Shown here piece by piece: positions 10,720 through 20,515 of a stretch of 64,000 nt of DNA. The notes under the pieces are model-generated. The model was not told the DNA's origin, ran no database searches, and saw only the letters and a list, made by a program, of their open reading frames with translations. Made by a program: the position numbers and the translations under genes. The DNA comes from Scenedesmus sp. ARA3 (Eukaryota > Chlorophyta > Chlorophyceae > Sphaeropleales > Scenedesmaceae): contig RWJK01000949.1 of assembly GCA_004335835.1 (NCBI GenBank), positions 1-64,000 of the forward strand, read 5' to 3'. Numbering within the stretch: position 1 is the first letter of the stretch; each line of letters starts with the position of its first letter.

Positions 10720-12642
10720 ATGGCCACAGGGCCAGACACTGAGCCAAGCAGCAGCAGCAGTGCAGTGCCTCAATTGCATCTGCAATCGACCTGCACTGGA
10801 CACAAGCAAGCAGTATCGGCTGTACGCTTCTCGCCATCAGGCGAACTTCTAGCATCAGCTTCAGCAGATAAGACCGTGCGGTTATGGCGGGTAGCAGATG
10901 GATCAGCAGCAGACCCCAGCAGCGCTATGGAGCACGAAGGAGGGATCAATGATGTTGCTTGGAACCCTCAGGGCAACTACCTAGCCACAGCCTCAGATGA
11001 CCTGACAGCTAGAATCTGGGACGCGGAGACTGGCAAGTGCCTCGTAACGCTTGCAGGACACACCAACTATGTGTTCTGCTGCAGCTTCAACCCAGTCGGG
11101 CACATCCTGGTGAGACAGCAGCAGGCCAGGCAGCATACAGCTGCTGGATCACACAGAGCAGCTGGTGACTGCATGTAGACACAGCTGTGTTGGCGTCTGC
11201 CGTGCCAGCCTCAGCAAGTGCAAGCATATTAACATCGAAACAGAACCAGCAGACGTTACCCTGTGGCTGCACATTGCCTTCTCGCATCACCGCCCGTCCC
11301 AAACCAACACAGATATTTACAGCGCAGCACGCAAGCACACCCGCCTGCGTGCAAAGTTGCACGCCCACCCTCGCCCCAGCAATCGACACCTCCCCTTAAG
11401 ATCCTTCTACATGCCACATGCCGCCCCACCAGTCTGCTCCGCACCACTCTCCGCTCACTTTCCGAAGCCATAATCCCGCATAACATATCTGTGCACCCTG
11501 CCACCCGCAGGCCACAGGCAGCTTTGATGAGACCATTCGTTTCTGGGATGTGCGCAGCGGCCGGTGCCTGCGGGAGCTGCCTGCACACTCAGACCCAGTG
11601 AGCAGCATGGACTTCACTTTTGACGGCACCGTGCTGGCCAGCTGCAGTTTTGACGGCCTGGTACGGCTGTGGGAGACGCACAACGGGCATTGCTTGAAGA
11701 CGCTGGCGATAGACAGCGGGGCCAGCCCCCTCAGCCATGTCTGCTTCAGCCCAAACGGTGAGAGGGGGATGAGGAAGGGGGGGGTGGGCAGGCAACTGAA
11801 GGGGGATTGCTGTGCTTGACACAGCGAGTTGGCGGTGGGCCAAGAGTAGTTAACAGTGACGCTGCGGTGAGGCATGTATGCAGTCATGCAACGCTGGCGC
11901 AGCGGACGAGATTTGTGCAGCAGCTGCATGCAGCGTACACGGAGGCTGTGCGAGTGCTTACACAACTGCACTGGTGAATGCTGTGTGCGGCTTTGTGTAC
12001 CGTGCCCTGCAGGCCAGTACATGCTGCAGGCCTCGCTTGCCAGCAAGCTGCAGCTGGTCAACTTTGAGTCAGGCAAGGTAGCAAAGACCTACAGCGGGCA
12101 CAAGAACAGCAAGTACTGCAGCATGGCCACTTTTGTGACCACGCTGGGCCCCCGGCCCTGCATTGCTGCTGGTTCCGAGGATGGCAGCATTCACTTCTGG
12201 GACGTCAACAGCAGAAAGGTGAGGCGGCGGCTGTGACACAGCTGGCACAACTGCTCGCATGATGGTGAGGACCCGTTGTGATTCGGCTGCATTCGAGCAG
12301 TGTCTTGCAATGTGCCATGAGCTACGCAGATGGTAGTAACTCCTGCTGTTCCTTATAGGGGCTGCTGCCTGTGGGTTGCCTGTAGGGGAACTCTACCAGC
12401 ACACATTCATACAACCGGCACTCACTTCACGCCCTGCTGCTGCCATTGTGTGCTGTGTGCTGCGCGTTGTGCTGCAGCTGGTGCAGCAGCTGCCAGGCAG
12501 GTCAAGCAGTGAGGAGCCAGGGGACGGGCACTGCGCAGCCGTGCTGTGTGTAGCAGCGCACCCGAGCAGACCTGTAGTAGCATCGGCAGGGCACGATCCA
12601 GATTGCACAGTGAAGATCTGGGCAGCAGAAGCCCCAAAGTGA
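10720..12642 (+). CDS. WDR5: WDR5-like WD40 protein, COMPASS/SET1 core subunit
   Basis: Four exons, 10720-11109, 11511-11757, 12013-12218 and 12478-12642, join in phase and give 335 residues, close to the 334 of human WDR5. The start is the ATG at 10720; the codon 33 bases upstream is GTG. After a Ser-rich N-terminus come seven WD repeats, with blocks matching WDR5 in order: TGHKQAVSAVRFSPSGE, SASADKTVRLW, HEGGINDVAWNPQGN, NYVFCCSFNP, GSFDETIRFWDVRSG, LPAHSDPVSSMDF, CSFDGLVRLWE, THNGHCLKTL, CFSPNGQYMLQA, YSGHKNSKYC and GSEDGSIHFWDVNS. WDR5 scaffolds histone H3K4 methyltransferase complexes and binds an arginine of the Win motif. Most residues of that pocket are kept (the aspartate in INDVAW, the Phe of YVFCC, the Cys of KYC), but the position of human Phe263 reads Met. 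The last repeat carries an insertion rich in Ser, Glu and Gly. Nuclear location is inferred from the family. Confidence 0.93.
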
Positions 12643-15600
12643 GGCGCTGCAGCTGCTGCTGCTGCTGCTGTTAGAGATGAACGCCATATGCGCGTCAGAC
12701 ACATATGCACCAGGGCCTGCTGCCAGAAGTGTCTATGATGCTGTGGCATGGCTGAATTGAGGTTTGCGTGGTGCTGTGCGTTGTTGCTGTTGTGCAGCAG
12801 TTGTCGTCAACATATTTGCCAAGACTGCTTGCTCGCAGCGTGCATGTACTCTGCCTTGCATATGTTTGTCGACTCACTGATGTCCTGCAGTGCATCAGGT
12901 TTGCGGGTCGAGAAGATGATGCAAAAAGAGCAGGCATGTTGGTTGGTGCGCCCAGGGCAAAGCATGCAGGGGCACTGCCCAACACTGGCAGTGTTGTGGG
13001 CAGGCAGCGTAGGCATGTTGCTGGCTGACTGTAAAGTTGCAGCGCATCAAGTCCAACTGCGCATTCAGATGGTGTGCTGCACCTGCTGCATGTACCTGAG
13101 GATGTGCCGTAGGCTGCACAACGCACCACCATGTGTACGCAGCCTGCACGGTGAACTGCATCCAGCCAGTATACATGCTTACGCTGCGGAGTGTTACATG
13201 TTGGACAGCAGAGCACTTGCAGATCAAGGCTCAAGCCCATCACCATTACGCATGGTTATTCATGTGGCATCCATCTGCATGCTGGTGATGGTAACAGTGG
13301 ATGACGCCGGCAACATGATTTGACGCCACACAATTTATTGGAATGCAGATGAGCCGTATGGCTTGCATGCATGGGCGTGCAGTTGATGCACGAAGGTTAT
13401 TCTGAAGAGTCTGCAGCATGCTGCGTGTTTCTTGCGCAATGCTCCGCGCACCCAAACACAGCACCCAGACAGATCCGCACAGATCCGCACTGCAGATGTC
13501 ATGAAAACACAGCAGATGCTGCTGGCTCTGCGCGCCGTGCATGCAACAAGTGTGCCTACTCAGCGCCTGTGCCGTGCGTGACACGCCTTTGCATGCAACC
13601 AAACAGCACTAGCTACTAGTAGTGCAATAGCATGATCATGCCACACTATGCTCCGCAGAGCATGCATGCAACGCATACGCGTTCATGGGATGTAATTGAT
13701 GCGGGAAACAACTACTGCATGCAAGCTGGAGTGCGCGCGCACACGCATGCGGGGCTGGTTCTTGCGCCAGCTTGCAAATGAAGCTGTGACAACAGCCCTC
13801 TCCGCAAAGACTGCTGGATGTGCTGCAGCATTAAGATGCTGCATCCAGCATGCACATGTACACACCAATAATGCACTTTGATGGATCGCCAGCCAGGCAC
13901 ACAGCCTGCGACAAGATTGTGCAGCAAAAGCCTGACAATCTTTGTCAACCACACCATGATGCCGGTTGCTGAAGACATGGGCTGCCCGTGTAACACCATG
14001 TATAGCCGATGTGGCAGCGCTGACCTGCGGACATGAAATGCGGCGACTTGAGGATAGCTAGCAGGGCCCCAGTCACCAAGCCCCCTCAACCCTTCTCGCA
14101 GGCTCGTAGTAACTGCCACGACAAATAGTGGGCTGGTAGTATATAACATCACCGATACACTAGAATAATACTCGACATCACCAATCATCATGACCAACAT
14201 ACGTGCCACGAGTCAGTCGTACACGCTAGCAACCTCAACCCCACAACATTGGCCGGCAGTGAATCAAATACACACAGCTGACTGTCGTGTGTCAAACAGC
14301 CGGGCAGCGTGCTTTGCTGCAAATATCAAACACCTGCTCATGCTGAAAAGAGCAGCGCAAAGGCATAAAATGCAGCAGCGATGCAGCAGCCTCCAACCAA
14401 CAACATGCGCACCAATGCCACCTATGCGATTGAGCACCTTCATACAACTGATGGGCAACACCTGCTAATCTCCACTGGGCTGATCATACTCTTGTGATAG
14501 CCAGCCTGAGGCTAGACACACAAAGCACACATGCACAACACATAGATTCAGTTAGCCCTGTCCCTGCCCACCAAAGATCCCTACCTCCTCGTCCTAGCAG
14601 ATCAACAGTCAAGGAGATAGCCCAAGCATAGCACCAGAAACATCGGCAGCCAGGGGCCACCCAGCAAGTTGCCTTGTGGCTGTTGCTGACACTGCTGTGG
14701 CAGCAGCACAACCACCACATGGTTTGAATGATTTCAGCAGATCAGTCCCCAGCTGTTGCCAGGCAGCGGCCGGTAACTTCATAAGCAGCGCAACAATGGA
14801 TAATAGCAAGCCGTAGCCAAACGCCTGCGCAAAACCAAGCCATATATGTCAGTTGATATGACTTTGAGCCACCCATCGGACCTTCAAACATCACAAGCCC
14901 CAAAAGATTGCCGGTAGTTGTGCTGATCACTTGAAAAGCAGCACAATGGTAACACATCAGACATTATATACTGCTGCAATGCACTGGGTGCGTGTACGCG
15001 TGGCTGACATAAGCTGACAAAATGAAGCCTCTCTGGCCACTGCATGGCTGGTAGAGCCCACCTTGCTAAGCAGCAATGCTCCTCTGCTACGTTACCACAC
15101 CATAACACCAACACAGAGGTCGGCAGTAAGGGCCAACACCACATGATTAACGTACCTGCATGCTACAACCATTGTTGGGCCACTGGATCTACTTCTAAGC
15201 CCCACCATTCACAGCAGACAGAACCTATAGTGCAGTCAAGCCTCCCACCAACTTCACGTGGATCTGCATTTGTTAATGCCTGTCCTGCCTTCACTGCTGC
15301 AATCTGGCGTGGAGAGGCACCTCATGAACACGAAAATTTCAACGCCATTGTGTGACCTATGCCCTGCAAAGTGAGGCTGTGCAGGGCAATGTTGCCAACC
15401 AATTCAGGCCGCTGCACTGTTGAAAGGCAGCTTTGGCTGTGCCGGTTGCCTGTCCAAAACACATGCACTGTATCACACGCCAGGCAGCTAATGCACTAGC
15501 AGTAGCTTGAAGCCACGTGCTCATCGCAGGCTGCTTCAAGCGGAGAAATGCCCAGTGTGCATCAACCTGAATGGTGCTGGCCCAACAGATGTTCATGAAA

Positions 15601-16114
15601 ACTTTTCATGCCATGCGCATGGCTGCCATGCATGCAGCGTACATGCGCAAATTGTGCACCGTACACCCTTCACCCCCAGGGTCACATAGTAACATGCATA
15701 CATCAAATCATTCATAAAATCTGCCAAAGCAGAGCTGCTGCCCGTGGTGCAACAGGCGCTGTGCTTGTCTTCCGGCTGTGCCGCCTCACAGCCGCCGTGC
15801 TGGCAGGGACTGCCAATGCAGAAAGGTGTCAGCAGAGCATGCAAAAGCCATGGTCACAGTCAGGTGCCGGTTGAAAGTGGCGAGGCTAGGGCAGCTGGGT
15901 GCAGTGCATCATGTCCGCACAGTGCAGGCATGTCTACAAGCAGATGTGTATGCTTGTTGGTGCTTGGCGTTTGGCTGGCAGGCTCATGCATACACTGCCC
16001 CGCCTGCTTGCTGCGCATGTGCACCTGTGATCGTGCTGTACAGCAGCACACTGTTGAAAGAGGCGGGCACAGACTGCCCACTTCAAAGACAACCCCTGCT
16101 GATGAATCTGCTTG
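12643..16114. other. Long spacer, no secure gene
   Basis: The first 390 bases are the WDR5 3' UTR. Beyond that, no open segment shows a recognised family or a consistent exon chain. One - strand stretch, 14742-14957, has protein-like composition (FQVISTTTGNLLGLVMFEGP, then a hydrophobic part), but no neighbouring exon could be joined to it. The right part may hold the 3' UTR or further exons of the membrane-protein gene ending near 16115. Confidence 0.5.
13030..13034 (+). terminator. Poly(A) signal TGTAA, WDR5
   Basis: TGTAA lies 388 bases past the WDR5 stop codon, in the distance range seen for the other genes here. Confidence 0.45.
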
Positions 16115-17842
16115 TCATGTAACACCGTTATATAACGCACTCACCCTGAAGGCGCAGCTCCTGCCGTTCTCCCAGCTCCACAGCCGGCCATACGTATCTG
16201 CACATTGCAGTTGCACACAGCAATACAACACCATTGCCATAGCATTCATAAGTGATACATTGGCAGGGCAGGCTAACCAACCCTGCAGGAGTGTTGTCAC
16301 TGTGGTTGCGCACCATGCACTGCATGCGGCCTCAACTGCACGGCTTCGCTATATTCTTGCTGGATTGACATGCACACAGATCACTCTCGCGGCTGCAGCT
16401 GCACAGTGTAGCATGCTCGCATTGCCTTGCTGCTAGGTGCTGACGCTGTCACTGCAAATGCAAGCATCACCAGCCACAGCAGCTGAGCAACACGCTTTTC
16501 AACAGGCCCCACCTGGCACAGCATTGCCCTTGTTTGGTGAGAAGGAGCATGACGGTGCTGCCTCCCACACCACGCTGACCCTGCTGGCCTCAGCCGCAGC
16601 AGCATCCGCATCTGGAGCCGCAACACGCGCCGCATCTCCTTTCGCTGCACTTGCGGCTGCCTCCTCATTTTTGAATGCGCAGCTTGCGCCCGCCTGCCAC
16701 CCCCACAGCCTGCCGCTGTCATCTGCCACACTGTTGCTCTCGCTGGGCTGCTCCTCGCATGCCGGCGCATCCTCCCAAGACACAAAACGCGCCACCGGCC
16801 TGGGGATAGCTGCTGCTGCAGGCCTGAACACGCACTCCTGTCCATCCATTAGACTCCAGAACCTGCCTTGATCGTCAGCCATGCTGTTGCTCCTGGTCAG
16901 CGGGAACAGGCAGGTAGGGGCCTCAGCATAGCTCAGCCTGGGCTGCATCATAGGCACTGCGGCCCTGGCTCGCCCCGGCGCAGGCAGCAGCGCGGCTTCT
17001 TGGCTGTGTGCTTTATACAAGTTGTCTGCATTATTATTGTTGTTGTTGTTGTTATTGCTCCAGGGCACGAAGTTCATGAGGGCGCTGGGCACCTTGAAGA
17101 ACTCGCTCATGGGCCCGCTCAGGATGGCGGACGAGCCCGTGACGACAGACTCGGCGATGGCCGTGCGCTCGGCGTGCGAGGCCGGCGCGGGAAGCCGGAA
17201 GCGAGTGACCACCTCGACAAGCGACAGCACATTCCTGCGCTGCTGCTGCTGCAGCAGTGAGCGCTGTGAGGCCCAGCTGTTGTGCATAGTCCCAAAGCCT
17301 GCATGCGCCAGGAGGGTCCGCGTTGGCATGGCAGCGGCAGCAGCACGGTCTGCTGCTGCTGGTTGCATGGGTGCCGTGGGCGCACCATTGCTTGCTGCCG
17401 CCACACGAGCTGCTGCTTCCGCCAGATTTGCAGGCGTTGACACTTCGGGCACTGCCGCTGCTGATGCTGATGGCGTGGGTGCCGCGGCACTGGTGTATGC
17501 CTTGTAGATGAGCGTGCCGCCGCAAGTGATTGCACTTATAGAGCCCTCATGCACCGGCTGCTTGAGCGCAGCTGTGTAAGAAGCTGCAAAGATGGCCTTG
17601 TACTGCTGCAAACGCTGCACGTGGAAACAGGCAGAGCAGGAGCACGCAGGTAGGAAGTAGAATCATAACAGACAAATAGCAGCTCAGAGATGGGTTGTGC
17701 CCACAGACATGGCATGCATGGCACTGCCACATGTGAGTGTGGTGCCTTGAAGCCGCAAATTGATAAGCATCGACTGGGGAGGTGAAATTGGCACACACTG
17801 AGCAGTGCCATAGCAGTGTGCATCAAAAGATAGCATGTCCAC

Positions 17843-17900
<58 letters not shown>

Positions 17901-20515
17901 ACCTCTGCACTGCTAAACCAGGTGCTGCATCCCTGGTCAGCGGACACAGCCGGCACAGCCAGCACGACTTGGAAGTTCATAGGAGGCACAGCGCCCACAG
18001 CAGCAGCATCAGCGGTGCCGGGGCTGTCAGCTACATCATACAGCTGTGCAACTGCGAATGCTGTTGCTGCCTCGTCCTTCGCAGGGTCCCCAGGAGCTGG
18101 CCTGAGGAGCCCAAAGTAGACGCCGATGCCCATGCCAGCAGCAGCCAGCACCACAATAAGGCTCAGCAGCAGGATCAAGCTGGTGTGCTTGCGCTGCTGG
18201 CCTGCAGCCTGCTTGCCGCCATGGCTGCTGCCGCTGCTGCTGCTGCCGCTGCGCTTGCTGCTGCCCCTGCTGCTGCCCCTGCTGCGGATGCTTGCTGTCA
18301 CACTGTCTGCTGCAGCTGCTTGCGGCGTGCCACACCACGACGCTGGCAGGAGGCGCCAAGCAGGTGGCTCTTTTGATGAGACTGCTGCTGCTGCTGCAGC
18401 GCTGCTGTTGTCGGTAGTGCTGCGCAGGCTGCTGCCAAGCGAGCCTGCACATGCAGCGCCAGATGGAGCACAGCTGATGAGTCCGATGACAGAACACCAG
18501 GCAGCATCAACTTTGCAGATGCAGCACACAACCCTATGTCACCAAAGCGGCGGCTGCGTTTGAAGGTGCCGCTTGTGCAGCTGCATGCTGGCAATCATGC
18601 AGGGCGCGGTGTGTCCTTCCGTCTGCCCACGCCTGTTCCCGCACATGGGCTCAACACGGGTGACTGGGACTCCAATGCTCACCTAGGTGTTCCTTGCTGC
18701 TCAATGGTGTTGCGCGGTGGCTGGCGCCGATGCTGCCGGCAGACTGCCGGTGCCCCAAAAGGCCGCCGCTGCTGCCCAGGGTTGCTGCAGCAGCTGCAGG
18801 TGCACAGCTAGAGGCTGTGCTGAGCCTGCAGCGCAGCCCCTTATCGAGCTGAGGTGGGCAGCTGGGTGCCTCCTGCTGCTGGCTGCTGCTGGCGCTGATG
18901 AGGTCGGCTGGATTGGGTTCAAACTCAGGGTTGTCGATGCTGCTCATCTTGTGGGCGATGCTAAATGCATGCTCCACCTGCAGAGGCTGCTGCTGCACTG
19001 CAGGGATGCTGCCGGCACTCTTGCTGCCTGACAGCCCTGCAGGTGAGAGGTACATCACCAAAGAGACACAACGTGTGCGTAAGCGGTTGGAGGTGGAGCC
19101 TGCAAATGAAAAAGTGGCTGTGATAGCTCAACTGCCTTTGTGTTGCATCTTTTTTTACTTGCCAGTCACTGAGGAGCAGCTATCATCAAAGAGTGCAGCC
19201 CGTGTTCAGGCCTGCAGAATGACATGCTGGACAGGTGCAGCAACTAGTGTACTCTGTAACAGCCGCTGTGCTCACCAAACATCTTCTTCAGGCCCCCAAG
19301 CGCTGCTGCCACAGCCGCGCCAGCACCAGCGCCACCGCCCAGGATCCCTGCTGCCTCCTGGCCCTGCACCGCCCTGCCACCAGCAGCCTGCACGCCAGCA
19401 GCTGAGACAGCTGCGCTAGACTCCTGGGACCTCATCGAGCCAGCATCAACTGACTGGTACATGCAGGTGGGCCGCTTGCTGAGGCCCTCCAGCAGCACGG
19501 GCTGCTTGTGTCCTGCAGCACCCTCCACACTGATGCAGCTGTTGGAGGAGCCGTAACTCCGCAGATCCTCATCCTCATGACTTGCCGAATGCCTGATCCA
19601 GAAGCGGGGATCAGGCGCGCCTCGGCTGGCATACTCCTCCTGTTCTTCCCGCATGCCTGCTGCTGCTGCTGCTGAAGGCTTGCTTGTGCCTGGCCACTTG
19701 CCATACCAGCTGGCCTCACCCACTTCAGAGGATCGCGTGCTGTCACACCAGCCGTTCGGCAGCGTGCCATAGTCGCTGCTGCGCATTGGCGCCAACGTAC
19801 CAATGGCGGAGTATCCAGTCATGAGGCCAGATCCTGCAGCAGACTTGAGTGGGTTGCCGGTGCTGTTGCTGCTGCCAGTTAGCAGTGCTGGGTGAGGCGG
19901 GCCTGCTCGGGGGCTGCCATACTTGCTGCTGCTGCTGCTGCTACTGGTGGTGGTTGCATCAGCTGGGACACCTTCCGGCACACTCGCTGCAATTGCCATG
20001 AAGGTCACGTTGGCAAGACCAGCTGCTTGCACGTCTGCCGCAAACTTCTGAACCTGCCTGCTGACGACGCTGCTGCAGCTAGCAGCGCTGCCTGCCATGC
20101 CAGGGGCTGTTGCAAGGCCTCCTGGGATGCAGCTGATGCAGCTGGGGTGTGCCCCTCCCTCGCTTGACTGAGCACTGCCAAGCTTACTGCCAGAGCCTGT
20201 GCTGTCTCCTGCATTGCTGCCTGAAAAGTGTCCTGCAAGTGCGCGCACAGCTGGATCTGCCACCCCAGCAGCGTCAAGCGCTGCTGCAAAGCGCTGTATG
20301 GCTGTTGCTGATCTGTTGTGCGGAGTAAGGGTTGCTGCGGAAGAGCTGAATGTGGTGGGTGTCACTGGCATGGAGCTAGCTGCTGAGCCAGTGCCTGAGT
20401 CTGATGGAGAGCCGTGCTGCTGCTTCCAGTGCCGCCATGACTGGGGTGCTGGGGGCGGTTGCTGCTGCGGGGGAACAGCAGAGCCCTGGTGGCGGTCCTG
20501 CGGTTGCTCAGCCAT
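16115..20515 (-). CDS. Large single-pass membrane protein with Trp/Cys modules, copy A (unrecognised family)
   Basis: Exons: complement(19276..20515), (18683..19036), (17903..18444), (16513..17614) and (16145..16197). All phases fit. Reading on through the last donor-like GTGAGT reaches TGA at 16115, giving about 1106 residues; a further exon is equally possible. The start at 20515 (MAEQPQ) matches the start of copy B (MAEHPG). Layout: a 620-residue low-complexity N-terminal part with a doubled motif (FAAALDAAGVADPAVRALA and FAADVQAAGLANVTFMAIA), SSDYGTL and VLLEGLSK; a basic stretch followed by a membrane segment near 620-643 (LILLLSLIVVLAAAGMGIGV); then an ectodomain with NFQVVLAVPAVSADQGCSTW, a helix-rich block, RTLLA, the block VEVVTRFRLPAPASHAERT, an Asn run, and three Trp/Cys modules. 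A basic flank on the N-side and no signal peptide suggest type II topology. The beta-helix-beta start and R-LLA motif resemble ectodomains of algal surface proteins, from memory only. Function unknown. Confidence 0.75.
16145..16930 (-). repeat. Three Trp/Cys protein modules of copy A
   Basis: Coding repeats at complement(16823..16930), complement(16670..16780), and complement(16513..16570) joined to complement(16145..16197). Each runs W/Y-x-x-A-P-x-C, about ten residues, N-S/A-V/M, then D-x-x-G-R-L/F-W-S/G, G-x-S/E-C-A/V-F-R/K. Two cysteines per module, about 30 residues apart, could form a disulfide. The third module is cut by a phase-1 intron after NAVP and completed by DTYGRLWSWENGRSCAFR. 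Confidence 0.8.
17844..17897. repeat. (CTG)18 tract in intron of copy A
   Basis: Eighteen uninterrupted CTG units, i.e. CAG/AGC on the gene strand. They lie directly after the donor that ends exon complement(17903..18444), so they are intronic and not a poly-Ser segment. Confidence 0.85.

Noticed and set aside
15744..16436. 230-codon + strand frame opposite the end of copy A
   Set aside because: It is antisense to the last exon of copy A and has no protein pattern.
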